A stretch of DNA of 64,000 nt from Penium margaritaceum (Eukaryota; Streptophyta; Zygnematophyceae; Desmidiales; Peniaceae). The stretch lies in assembly GCA_023375785.1 (NCBI GenBank), contig SZWC01004865.1, forward strand, positions 11,198 through 75,197, in the 5' to 3' direction. The notes beneath the pieces were generated by a model. It worked only from the letters and a program-made list of their open reading frames with translations. It was not told where the DNA came from and made no database searches. The translations under genes and the position numbers were made by a program. This document shows positions 53,284 to 64,000 of this stretch, one piece after another. Within the stretch, counting starts at the first letter, position 1. The number at the start of each line of letters is the position of its first letter.

Positions 53284-55162
53284 TCAAAGGCGTAGTGCAC
53301 ATAGGTGGGAAGAGAACACAGAGACTAAGCGGAGTGCCTTGGTCAAGAAGTCGGCCAATTGCCGTGCTGTCTCAACCCACATAGTGCTGATGCTACCGTC
53401 ATGCAATAATGAATGCACATAGTGATACTCAAGATTGATGTGCTTTGTGCTAGTGTGATGCACGCCGTCATTGTCAGCAATGGCCATGACATTTTTTTTC
53501 CACAGTGCAGTGTGATGGACGGGACATACTGACGGAACTCGGACAACAAGTGGCACAGCCACACGCTCTCATAAGCGATAGAACCAAGGGCCACATACTC
53601 ATCTTCTACAGTACTGCGCAATACAACCTTGCTTGCCGCTACGCCAGGACACAGTCGTGACGCCAAAAAGAAAGATCCAGTCAGTACGACTCTTACCGTT
53701 CGGACTATCGGCCCAGTCACTGGAGGTGTATCCCGTCACCACAATGGACAGCTATCGACAGAACATGAGGCCTCACCATGGGGAAGAGGCAACATTGTGT
53801 AGTACTCAGATCGCAACCTCAAAATGGAGATGATGCCGTTCCTCAGAGAACTCTGCCAGGAGGTTGACGTCGAATGCAATGTCTGGACGTGTTGTCGTTG
53901 CTAGAACATTAGTGACCTGATGATGCGTAAGTACGTGGTCACGTCTACTTGGTCCCCAACCACGAGTGGATCTGAGCTCTTGAGCATCGTTTGACCATCG
54001 GGCGACATGGGTGAGGATGCTCTTGGCATGAGGGGCACGTCCTCAGCAAAGCGCTCAGACCAGGTCTGGAGGTAGGTGGCCTGATGGATATGCAGGATGC
54101 CCACGGAGCGATCATGCTCAAGCTCCATGCCCAGGAAGACTCGCCTGACCCGAGGTCCTTCATCTGGTGAGAAGCATGTAGGAGGTCCTAAACCTGCTGG
54201 ATGGCAGCTGCATTTGGCAATGCGATGAGCAGGTTGTCGACATAGACCAGGACAGTGATGAGGTTCTGACCTTGCGGACTGAGGAATAGGACGGGGTTGG
54301 CAGAGCTGCGACGGAGGCCGCCACTGAGAAGCGTACAACTGATCTCCTGGTCCCAGCAACGCGGAGACTGCTTCAGGCCATAAATTGCCTTCCTCAGCTT
54401 CCAGACCTTGTCAAAGCCATCATCGAAGCCTAAAGGATGCCCCATGTAGAGCTCCTTGTCCTCCAGTGAGCCATGGAGAAAGCCATTGCTCACATCCATT
54501 TCATGCAGTTCTCACCCGTGCTGGGCAACCAGGTTCAACAACGCTCGACTAGTGGAGAACTCACCAACCGGTGCAAAGATCTGGTCATAGTCGATCCCAG
54601 GGACTTGAGCAAACCCCTTGTCTGTAAGACGGGCCTTATACTTTTCCAGGAACCCGTCTGGCTTCCACTTTCGCCGAAGAACCCACTTGGCTCCGATGGC
54701 CTTGTGGCCCAGGGGGAAGTCGACGAGCTCACAGACTTGATATTGCCGAATAGCGGCAAGCTCGTTGGTGCATGCAGCCTTGTAGTGAGCGGCCTTTGGA
54801 GACGTCTGAGCCTCTCGTAGGGTGGCTGGATCCTTTGGTCGCTCCATGGGATGGATTATAAGGGCGTGTGCGTCTTGCGCCCCTGGTGGTATACGCGTGA
54901 CCGTGGCCGCAATGGCATACCGGTGCTCTTGAAGGAGTAAGGAATATCCCAAAGCTGACCCTGGATGTAGGTCAGTGATGAGTGACAGAGTGGCCAAGCA
55001 AAGTCCCTTGGTGTAGGGGTGCCCATTGATGATTGTGGAAGTGGTCTGACAAGAGGCAAGGAGCCTCGTGGGGTGACGGGGGATCGTGGCGTGAGAGGGC
55101 GGGAGGAGGCGGCCCGAGTTCTCACTATCCACTAGGGTTGAAGGCTCCTGCCTGGACCACAT
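53284..55162 (-). pseudogene. pol: Reverse transcriptase and RNase H of G
   Basis: A 216-codon frame (55162-54512) gives TLREAQTSPKAAHYKAA, CELVDFPLGHKAIGAKWVL, EKYKARLTDKGF and DYDQIFAPVGEF. A stop separates it from 54499-54188: MDVSNGFLHGSLEDKELYM, IYGLKQSPRCWDQE and the active site VLVYVDNLLIA near 54240, where the second catalytic Asp is Asn. The rest of the palm and RNase H follow in shifted frames (SVGILHIHQATY, VALGSIAYESVWL, then AIADNDGVHHT, TKHINLEYHYV, QLADFLTKAL). Without the second Asp the polymerase would be inactive. Confidence 0.87.
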
Positions 55163-55164
55163 GT

Positions 55165-55460
55165 GTAGCGCCTCGACACGAACAAGGCAGCCGACCCTGA
55201 GGGGCTGGGGGATGTGGACGGGACATCCAGCCTGGAGGGATTGGCGGACATGGACGGGGCAGCCGGCCCGAAGGAGCTGGCGGATACGGACGGGGCAGCC
55301 GGCCTGGAGGGGCTGGCGGACATGGATGGGGCAGCCAGCCCAAAGGGACTGGCGGACACGGATGGGGTAGCCGGCCTAGAGGGGCTGGCGGACACGGATG
55401 GGGCAGCCGGCCCAGAGGGGCTGGCAAACACGAACGAGACAGCTGGCGCACAAGGACCCG
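55165..55460 (-). repeat. 36-bp tandem repeat in the linker of G
   Basis: Seven or eight degenerate 36-bp units, translating on the minus strand as 12-residue units such as SASPSRPAAPSV. It is equivalent to the linker repeat of D at 35205-35600. Confidence 0.78.
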
Positions 55461-57110
55461 CGGACGCAGACGATGGGATGCACGGATGCGGCAAGACAAA
55501 GACCGGACCCACCACTCTCCCATGCAACGGAAGGAACATTGATGCGCCAAAGCGAATGAGGTTGCGGGGAAACAAGTCCTCAAAGGAGAGGGTATCCCAG
55601 GACTCAACGATGCAGTGTAGGGTGGGACCCCAGAAGGACCATGCCTTGGACTGACGCGAGACGCCAAGGACGATGCAGGGACGGACGCGGTACCCGAGCT
55701 TGCTACCCTAGTGTGGGGCAGGCAGCCACACAATGGCTATGCAGCCCCAGTCGCGGGTCAGACGGAGGTCGGCTCGCTCTCCACACCAGTGCTGGTATGG
55801 TGTAGACTGGCGGGGAATGGGTCCGTGGGGAATCTGGTTCCAGACCCATGTCATGTATGTCATGGCCTCAAAGTAGAAGGCGTCAGAGAGACCGGACTTG
55901 ACCCACATGGTACGGACGGCGTCGGCCATGGTGCGGTTCCACTGCTCTGAGACGTCCCTCTGGGCTGGCGTGTAAGGCGCTGACCTCTCATGATGGATGC
56001 CATGGGAGGCGAGGAAGAGTGTGGTTTTTCCCAAAAACTCACCCTCACGAAAAGAACGGAAGCTACAGAGGGGGCGGCCACACTCGTGCTTAGCATGAAC
56101 AAGCCAGTGCCAAATGGTGGGAGTGACTTTGCTCTTCTTCCAAAGGAAATATATCTAGCAATAACAAGAGTAGTCGTCCGTCAATGTCAAGACATAACGA
56201 CTGTGCTCTTTGACGGACTCTGTCGGGAGGGGACCCATGACATAAGGATGAACCAAGTCGAGCGGGACGGTCAAAGGAGAGGCAGACAAGGGGTAGGTAG
56301 AAAGGTGCATCTCCCCCTTAGCACAATCAATGCACTTGATTGGACAGAGCAGAGGAAAAGAGGCTGGATCAAGGCTTGTGGCGGGCTGCGTGCAAAGCAT
56401 GCTGTTGATAGCGGCAGAGTAGATGTGATAGAGGTGACGATGAAGGAGATTTTTGTGATGCGGAGAGAGTGGTAGTAAAAAAAATGTGGCCAGTGTTGGC
56501 CGATGAGGAGGGGGCAGAGGTGAAGGCATACAGGTGTAGTATGTGCCACAAGTTTCCACCGGTGGTGGCAAGCAAAACGACACAACTTGACGGACGCAAC
56601 GACACAGTGCCAACACCACGCAAGTGCAGAACATCCATGCTCATGCGATAAAGGGCGATAACAGATAGGAGGCTGAGCTCAAGGCTTGGGACAAAGAGGA
56701 CATCACTCACGGAGCAATCATCAGTAGGACTATGGAAATGAACAACGCCAACACCACGAATGGGTAGCACTTGACCAGAACCCGTTCAAACCCCGGAGAC
56801 ATCGGTGACGGGACCGAGGAAACTGAAGGCCTCGCATAAGGCCGTCATGTGATGTGTGGCCACGAAGTCAATGATCTAGGTCTTTGACGGTTCCTGGCCC
56901 GGTGTGGCCAAGTCGCTCATAGTCACATGGTGGTGGGCGAGCGACGCGGACGTGGTGGATGGAGGTGCAAACTGGGACTGCCAGTCATCAAGCCAGGCAA
57001 CATCATCACAAAGAGAAGCAAGTGGGAAGGACACGACAAAGGATGGAGTGGAAAAAGGTACAGGGCACGACCGCAGCATAGACTTTGTCATGCAAGGTGA
57101 GGCAATGGAA
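55461..57110 (-). pseudogene. pol: Protease and integrase of G
   Basis: Near 56830-56876 the protease region reads IIDFVATHHM: the DSG active site has become DFV, and the Trp before it is TAG. Zinc-binding residues of integrase (LLHRHLYHIYS, CIDCAKGE) lie in the frame 56634-56155. The first catalytic Asp position reads LVHPYVMGPL (Asp replaced). The core ends in a stop at 56155, with sequence missing before 56034-55708, which carries PAQRDVSEQWNRT (Glu retained), YMTWVWNQIPHG and TPYQHW. Confidence 0.83.
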
Positions 57111-58799
57111 CCAGCGACAACGTAACTCGTACTTCCCTAAGGAGGAGGGCGAGGAACGCCAAGTTGGAGTGCGATGAACTGCTTCAACTGACGCTCGTGG
57201 ATGGAGGATGCGACGGAGTAGATTGCCTACGGTGTGCCGGCACCAAAGTCCAAGAAGGAGGAGGAAGGCACCGGTGACGGAGGAGCGGGCACGGACGGCT
57301 GCAAAAGATACTGTGGTGGAGCCGTCACAAGTGTCGCAGATTCAGCAAGAGCAGCAACAGTCACGGCAGTGGTGGCAAGGCAACGCTCATGCTGGCGATG
57401 CATGGTGGTGATGACGCGAGCCTCGTCAGTCGGGAGCAGCCACATGTACTTGTTGTGCCCCAATTGGCCACAGTTGTGGCAGACAAGGCTGCCACCACCA
57501 GATTCGCTATACTGCTACTGTGGCTCCTTGCCCCCCTTGCCCCTACGCTTCTTCTTGCCGGATGAGGAGGTGCCAAAAGAGGCTTTTGCTATTGGGATAG
57601 AAACAGCCACCGAGGCGACGACAAGAGAGGCAAGGGACTCCGTGCAATTCATGTGTGACTCCCGACGAGCCTCCTTGATGCAGTGGAAGAGCTTGTATGC
57701 CCTAGGCATGAGGGTACCCTGGGCAGCCATCGCGGCGAGGACCTCCTGGGAGTAGTGGACGAAGATGTTGGAGAAGGTGTCGGTGGCACTGTTTAATGGT
57801 AAGGATTGTGGAGAGAGGGGGTGTCGCAGCGTCTCCGAGGCGACGTTGGATGTCCTTTGGGAGCTGCTAATAGGAGGTGACCGTTTTAGTCTCCCCCATG
57901 CGGAGGGAGTTGAACGCCCGGATTAGGCGGCTGGTCTTGGCGTCACTAGATAGACGATGAGGGCGCCTAACTACATGCCACGCTACTGCGGGGCCAGGGA
58001 GTGCACCAGTGCTGAGGTCGCCGAGGAAGGCCTCGAGGGTGAGACGTGCAGCTGGAGGAGCAACAAGAACGAGGGCACGCACGACGCGACCGGCGTCATA
58101 CACCTAGTCGGCCTGGGTGGAGTCAAAGGGCAGGATATAATAGGGTCACACTACCTCACCCTATGCCTAGATCCGGAAGGTGAGCTCAAAGCTCCGGAAA
58201 TACTCGTCTACCTGAAGCGGCGACGATGGGGTTTTGAATTCCTTCGGCCTGCATCCAGCACCCAGAGTGGGGCCTAGGACTGACGTCACCATCTGATGTT
58301 GGCGTTGGGTGTGTTGCAACGCCAGGTACTGTGTGGCATATGACACCGCAAGGCTTGCGTACCTGGGTGGAACAAAAGGTACTTGCTAACGTTATTGCGG
58401 TAGCTGCTGCTACGGTAGTTGTGTCGGCGACTGCAGTACCGCTAGCTGTTGTGTCAGCATTTTGATCTGTTGGCACAAAGCGGCGAGCGGATCTTTCAAG
58501 CCAACATGAACAACAAAAGAGCCTACAAGGTGTTGGTGCTGCTGTGGCTACTGCTGCTACCGCGGTGATGAATGTTGCTTCAGGTGCTGTTGTTGCTCCT
58601 GCTATGGCTGTTTCTGCTACTGCTACTACTGTGGCTACTGCTGCTGCTGCTACCGCGACTAATGTAGCTGCTGCTACTGCTGATGTTCCTCTTGCTGGTG
58701 TAGTGGTGGCAGCAGCTGCTGATTCTGTTGCAACCAGTGTAGTTGTTGCAGGAAGGGTGGTCCTCCAACAGAGGAGGACCCCTCTCCATTCTCTGCCAT
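57111..58799 (-). pseudogene. gag: gag of G with TAG-rich Gln tract
   Basis: The ATG at 58799 (MAENGEGSSSVGGPP) starts a frame with a Gln/His-rich tract in which more than ten TAG and one TAA codon occur among CAG and CAA. The conserved MVTSVLGPTLGAG is near 58285. More gag is in 58103-57867 (LTLEAFLGDLSTG, LIRAFNSLRMGETKTV) and 57730-57515 (AAQGTLMPRAYKLF, then a Lys-rich tail). The zinc knuckle near 57470-57430 reads CHNCGQLGHNKYMW, with the last Cys replaced by Trp. Confidence 0.78.
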
Positions 58800-60025
58800 G
58801 GTGTCCTTTGATTCCCCTCATCTTTTTTTTTTTTTTTTTTTGTGTTTGCTGCTGATGTTAGTAGTGACGTCACTAGTGACATCAGCCTAGGATGGCTGAC
58901 GTGAGGAGCTTCTGTTGCATTATCTACTGGTTTGCTGCTGTAGATTTCTTTTGTTGCAGACATCAGCAGTGACGTTGGTAGTGACATCAGCCGAGTATGG
59001 CTGATGTCAACAATGGTTGTCGCGCTATTGCTGCAGTCCCTGCTGCTTCAACTGTAGAGCTTGTGCTACTGCTGTTGTTGATGCTACCGATATTGTTGTT
59101 GCTACTATTGTAGCAAATATTATTGTTGCTATTGCCGTTGCTGTCGTAGCTACTACTGCTGCTGCCCCTGGTGCTACTGTTGCTGGTGCTACTACTAATG
59201 GTGCTGCTGCTACTGATACTACTGCTGTTGTTCAAGCTGCTTGCGCTACTATTTCTGAGGTGCTACGTGCTGTTGGTGCTGCTAGAGCTACTACAGCGGC
59301 TGAGGTGGCTGATGTTGCTATAGTAGGGTCACTTGCAAGGATGGGGGACTTATTTTTTGTGGTTTTTTTTGGTTTTTCCGTGCTGGCTACTTGATGCGAG
59401 CTGCGGGCCGAGAGCTCGCTGCTCGTTGCTTGCTACTCATTGCAAGCAACAAGCTATGAGTAGTTGTTATTACTACTTCTGTCAGCTATTGCTGCTGCTC
59501 GCTGCTGTTGCACGCTTCTGCTACTGTTGCCGACTGCTGTCGCTGCCCGTTTCTGCTGTTGCTACTACCAGCTGCTATTGCTGGTTGCTGCTGTTGCACG
59601 TTGCTGATGCTACTGCTCGCTACAGTCGCTGCCCGCTGCTGCTGCTACTGCTGCTGGCTGCTGCTGTTGCTCGCGGCTCACTGCTCACTGCATGTGTTTG
59701 CTGCGTGCTGCTGCTGCTGTTGCCGCGCTGGCAACAGCATGGTCACTTTCCTGGTTTTGTCACCACGTGTGTCGACGCCGCTCCAGCGTTGGTCCTGCGT
59801 GCTGGCTGTGCGTCCACCAACACTACCACCATCGTGAATTCAATGATGCCGGAAAAGAATCAGCTGCATTTCCTCCACGTCGGGAGCGTTTTGATGACGC
59901 AACCCTGTGGGTCAAAGCTGCCAGAAAAAAACCCGGCAGCATTTCCCATGCACGGGCACGTTCTGGGAAGCGTCGGCGTTGACTGGACCTGTTCTCCAGT
60001 GTTCTGCTACTTCTGCTGCACTGTG
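58800..60025 (-). other. Leader of element G
   Basis: It contains two clusters of TGACGTCA-like motifs (58851-58904 and 58958-59008), a homopolymer run of about 18 bases at 58822-58840, triplet-rich tracts (59040-59330 and 59480-59740) and GAGC/AAGC-type repeats near 59400-59460. Ala- and Cys-rich frames across the triplets are not accepted as genes. Confidence 0.65.
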
Positions 60026-60037
60026 GCTCTAGTACTA
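60026..60037 (-). promoter_or_regulatory. Degenerate primer binding site of G
   Basis: On the minus strand TAGTACTAGAGC abuts the LTR and agrees in 9 of 12 positions with TGGTATCAGAGC. Confidence 0.5.
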
Positions 60038-61122
60038 AGCTAGAAACATCTTGTAGCAGCAGGTTGGGAAAGCAGCGTTGTTGATGGAGAGTGCAGGAAC
60101 CCACGCTCGTTGCTTAAGCTGCCCCCTCAATCTACTTCACTAGAGCCTAAGTCTGAGAGCTCTGGTGTTTGTTACACAGAATTGTGTGCGCCAGAGTTAG
60201 CGCCAGACAATAGCTGAAAACTGGAAATGAATGATTAAGAACTGAGAATGAACAGAAATGGGAGACCCCTCCAAGTTCTAGCTCCCCCCCTAGCTCTGTA
60301 GAGCTTGTTGCTCATGTAACCAGCCAATCAGAAAATAGACCTCTTTTCTGGCAGGCAGGGTTTTCTCGGTGAGCCCTCCCAGATGGCCGACAGCCCAAAA
60401 CCCGAGCATCGCCCATTTTGTCATACCATATTACGCACACTGCAAATGCAGTCGTGCGACCAGAATGAGCTAGAAAAATAGCAATGAGGAGATATGGCTG
60501 CCTAAACCCAGGCAGCGTCTACGCTAATCCCCGGTACCAACACTGCCCGAAAATCATGAAACTTGGACCCTAGGCATAACATGGAGCTGCAAACGCAACA
60601 GTGCATTCAGATACGGCGCTCGACGCTTGGAGAAANGGCCGACAGCCCAAAACCCGAGCATCGCCCATTTTGTCATACCATATTACGCACACTGCAAATG
60701 CAGTCGTGCGACCAGAATGAGCTAGAAAAATAGCAATGAGGAGATATGGCTGCCTAAACCCAGGCAGCGTCTACGCTAATCCCCGGTACCAACACTGCCC
60801 GAAAATCATGAAACTTGGACCCTAGGCATAACATGGAGCTGCAAACGCAACAGTGCATTCAGATACGGCGCTCGACGCTTGGAGAAAGCATATGCATCAA
60901 CAATGACTGCTGGCGGCACGCCTACCAAGGAGGTCTGGAGTGGAGCTGAGCACGTTGGAGGGAGGAGGCTCCAACTAGTTGCATGTAGGCCTCGGCGTGG
61001 GTCGGCTCCACCAGACGACACCCCAGCAGCGTTGCATCTCGCCTTTTGTCATGTGCACACCGATGAACACAAGCCGGGATGACGCAACAGAGTACAAATG
61101 AGGGATGTGTGAAGAACCAACA
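60038..61122 (-). repeat. 5' LTR of G (contains gap duplication)
   Basis: On the minus strand it starts TGTTGGTTCTTCACAC at 61122 and ends near 60038. Subtracting the 252 bases of gap duplication leaves about 833 bp, close to the 852 bp of D's 3' LTR, with which it aligns along its length. Confidence 0.78.
60385..60887. repeat. 251-bp identical duplication flanking a one-base gap (assembly overlap)
   Basis: 60385-60635 and 60637-60887 appear identical and are separated by the undetermined base at 60636. This is most simply an unmerged contig overlap inside the 5' LTR of G. Confidence 0.88.
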
Positions 61123-61727
61123 CACCTGTCGGTGCTTTGGCGCATGAGCATGGACACGACGACAACTCACATCACAACACTCCCCCATTGTTAATTATTC
61201 GTCAATGGCACGCAGTGATTTCTGGCCTCATTGCACACTAACATCATTGATGCAAGTGATTGACCAAAGGGAGACATTGCCATGGGTTGCTCCACCGTCA
61301 CGACGGTGCTACACGACAGGACAACCCCTTGACAAGGGTCAGCAAACCTTAGCATCATCCTGGTGTCCTCGTCCTTCAGAGATAGACATGTGCCTTATTG
61401 TGTGGACTGTCGTTGGAGCCGTTTTTGTGGGTGGCCGGGCATCATCCCTGACCTAGTTTATGCCGGGATTGTGACTAGTGACACTTGTCATAGGTTTTGC
61501 CAGTTTTGTTTAGTTAGAGGTTCGTCTCTACCATGCACCAAGGTAGCAAGCGAGAGCAAGCTCACTGCTCGCTCACTTGCTGCCCGATGTCGAAGAGCTT
61601 GTTGGGCACTTGCCCACTTTGTACCTTAAAACCTTCTATGGCAAACCTATGGTTGTCTTGCCTCTTGTTCACAGCATGCTTCTTGTGCCTCATGAGCTTT
61701 CGTGGCATGCCTAGGGCAGCTGCCTAC
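61123..61727. other. LTR-like remains beside element G
   Basis: On the minus strand GGGGGAG followed by TGTTGTGATGTG at about 61188-61168 looks like a polypurine tract and the first bases of an A/B-type LTR, cut after 57 bp by the start of G. On the plus strand the stretch up to 61727 directly precedes a perfect primer binding site and may be an unrecognised LTR. No coding sequence is seen. Confidence 0.4.
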
Positions 61728-61739
61728 TGGTATCAGAGC
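61728..61739 (+). promoter_or_regulatory. Orphan primer binding site (element H)
   Basis: TGGTATCAGAGC on the plus strand, a perfect complement of the 3' end of initiator methionine tRNA. It marks the 5' end of an internal region of a further element of which only leader-like sequence remains. Confidence 0.6.
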
Positions 61740-63308
61740 TTGCTGCAGAAGAAGGGTGCCGCAATGATGTGCTATCCTTAGATCTTAGGGCTATGCACTG
61801 CAAGCTGTCAGAGCTTTGTTGCCAAACAGCTAACGCAACCACCTCTGCTCCATCGGCATCGTCCATTGGAGTCCAATGGACATTCGTCTCCTGAGGGCGG
61901 ACTACACCCTCTAGCAGCTGCGCACGTCGCCTTTGCAGCCGACCTCCAAAGTTGCACCTTCGTGCGACGGCGGGCATTGTCGTGCAAAGCGACAGGCCCC
62001 TTCCCCCGTTCGGCCTGCTGCTTGCCACTTTAGCCTCGCAATCCCGTCCACAGCAGCCCGCTTCCTTTTAGCTTGGCCCGTTGCAAGCGGACTAACAATT
62101 TGCCAGCCTAAAGCCAAGCGTCAGCAAGAGCAGCAGCGAAGCAGCCACGGTCATAGCTGCTTCCATCGCACACACTACGCTCATCTTCACGCAGCAGCAG
62201 CCGCCTCTCCTTTGCCTTGGTCTCTGCTCGTGGCAGTCCGCCATCGGCAGCCGGATCCCTTTCATTTTGTCTTGCTGGGAGCAGGCTAGCAGGTTGCCTG
62301 CTTGTAGTCAAGCGCCGACATCAGCAGCAGCCAAGCAGCGACGGATGCAGCTGCTGCCATTCGTGTGCACTCTGCTGATCTCCGCACACCAGGAGCTATT
62401 GCTTTTCAGCCTTGGCCTCTGCCCGTGGCAATCTGCCATCGGTAGTAGTAGCAACATCGGCAGCAGTAGGAGCATTGCCGCAACAGCACTGGGTAGCATC
62501 TGGCAGCTGTGCCATCCTCGTAGCCGCAGCCGTTGACAATGGTCTTTTCCCGTGCAGTTGGAGCAACTACGGAGCTGCGGTCCGTTTAATAGCCTCAGTC
62601 TGCTGCTGTAGCAGCACCACCATGGTGGTGTAAGCATCCATGCTCGCTCATCGTGAGATCCCCAGTGTGGCACCCCTCGGCATGTACCGTACTGTCAAGT
62701 ACATTCGTCCAAAATAATTGTTTTTTGCCAGCCCATGCATTCCACAAAAACATGTGTGTGGTTTGGGCGAGTCACTAGTAAAATTCCTTCAAAATTCATT
62801 ACATTTTGCCTATCAGTGCTTTCAAGTTAAATCCAGTCCACATCATGTGTTCTCCAAAATCGGGTTGGCATTACAAACTTTTCACGTTATGGGAGAAACA
62901 TTGGATGTGCAAACATCCAACGGTCATAGAGGGGGGTAGACCGAACCGCGGTGATGGACAGATTGACACTTGATCTGATGGTCACCCGTGACCACAGCTC
63001 GAACTTCCGAACGTTAAGTTTGAGTACCGGGCAAGATCGTCTCGCTATTGCTACTTGCCAAATTCAAACAGTGGGCGAATTCAGCTTTTTTTAATACCCG
63101 GCAAGTCCATATGGGTGACCACACTAGAAACTAAAAAGCACCCGATTTTGGGAGAATACAAAAAGCACAAAATTCCTTTCTGAAAATGGGACGAATTTAA
63201 AAAACAGAACAATACTACGAGGAGCACCAAGCACGTCAGCGCCGTATCTAGGGAGGTGACACGTCTGCGGCCGAGGCTTTTCCGAGTGCATCTTTGCGCG
63301 CTGCGCAA
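61740..63308. other. Leader-like and AT-richer sequence, no gene recognised
   Basis: 61740-62640 has CAG-rich and GC-rich patches and may be the leader of the element whose primer site is at 61728. 62680-63300 is AT-richer and shows nothing recognisable. Short frames on both strands carry no known motif. Confidence 0.35.
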
Positions 63309-64000
63309 CTAAACCCGGTGAGCCCCTCTCACTCTCGATCTCCCGAGGGGGGACACCAGATGCACAAAACTGTTGCTGTTGATGTCGATACGGCCAGTCC
63401 ATACTCTGCCATCCTTCAAGGCAGTTGACGTCACACGCAGCATCACGCAAACTGCTGCACCTGTCATAGAGGATACCGCTGCTTTTGCTGCCACACTCGC
63501 AGCCGCAGCTCGAGCATCCCGCAAACTTGCCACCACGTTGGCAGGGCTTGCCACTAGGGCCTACACTGAGGCCGCAATGGTAGCAGGCTCCATTGCTACC
63601 ACAGATGCAGGCATCATCACTCAAATTGCTGTAGCAGTATCCGGTGTTGCCTCTGTCACGGCCTCTACTGCATCTACAACGTCAGCTATAGCTTCATCCA
63701 CACGCACCTCCACGGTTGCGGCCGTCACTTCTCCTGTATCTGCACCGTCTTTTTCCAACAGCCTCACCGTAGCTGCCATCTCCATCTCGGCACTCCTTAC
63801 CACTGTGGGTGCCGTCCTCACTACTTGTGCCTTTGCCCTCGTGATTTCAGCTGCCTCCACCATCTCTGTTCTTTTTGCCATTACAGCTGCAATTTTTCCA
63901 CTGCTTCTTGCCTTCTTACGCACACCTGCCCCTCCTCCTTCTTTGTGAGGGTCATCTTTGCATGCGTCCTGCCCTCTAGTACCCTTCCTGCTCTCTCTTG
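63309..64000. other. Overlapping uncertain open frames at the right edge
   Basis: On the minus strand a frame stays open from the window edge (64000) to a stop at 63621 and reads as Ala/Val/Glu-rich (VRKKARSS, EAAEITRAKAQVV). On the plus strand a 192-codon frame (63373-63948) reads as Ala/Thr/Ser-rich with hydrophobic stretches. At most one is real and neither has a recognisable domain. The minus frame could be a gene that continues outside the window. Confidence 0.25.

Larger units (their letters stand above)
53052..61122 (-). mobile_element. Element G: Ty1/copia retrotransposon, relative of D
   Basis: Minus-strand element with 5' LTR at 60038-61122 (251 bp of this is gap duplication), degenerate primer site, CAG-rich leader, gag, protease, integrase, repeat-bearing linker, reverse transcriptase, RNase H and a 3' LTR of which only the first 220 bp remain recognisable. 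It shares LTR type, leader motifs, gag start and linker repeat with D. Protease and reverse transcriptase active sites are both altered. Confidence 0.83.

Overview
This is a eukaryotic window made almost entirely of transposable elements. It holds at least seven Ty1/copia LTR retrotransposons or fragments in both orientations (protease, integrase, reverse transcriptase, RNase H in that order), several nested in one another. Two primer binding sites match different parts of a plant-type initiator methionine tRNA, and inactivating changes are dominated by C-to-T and G-to-A. This fits a green-lineage genome, perhaps a streptophyte alga given the (CAG)n-rich, GC-rich style; the species is my inference. 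No prokaryotic gene, CRISPR array or rRNA gene is visible.

Layout. 1-4380: one candidate host gene on the minus strand (310-3054; low-complexity, acidic, two Cys/His blocks) and its upstream region. 4381-5078: AT-rich spacer. 5079-30154: a nested stack. Element B (LTRs 5079-5720 and 29511-30154) was hit one base before the end of its 5' LTR by element A (5721-23029, target duplication TTCTC). A holds two fused internal copies, and its first copy was hit inside integrase by element C (10010-15857, target duplication CCCCT). 30155-30651: AT-rich spacer. 30652-38816: element D (plus strand, target duplication CCAAT). 38822-39884: AT-rich remains of an old copia element. 39885-41313: gag fragment I (minus). 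41314-51376: two related minus-strand elements, F1 (5'-truncated) and F2, with a solo LTR of the C family (50232-50992, target duplication CAGTA) inside F2's 5' LTR. 51440-53051: minus-strand LTR-like sequence. 53052-61122: element G (minus, a relative of D). 61123-64000: a possible LTR with an orphan primer binding site, then sequence with no clear gene.

No element is intact: all carry nonsense codons, frameshifts or deletions, although many catalytic motifs survive. The features most worth following are the evenly spaced TGACGTCA-like palindromes in the leaders of A and B (a related set is in D and G), the half-tRNA primer sites of C and F2, a tRNA/SINE-head-like block inside the LTR of C, and gag Gln tracts of D and G interrupted almost only by TAG.

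Four assembly gaps (3845, 10189-10263, 52619, 60636) are each flanked by a direct duplication of 193-302 bp and look like unmerged contig overlaps, so lengths across them are inflated.
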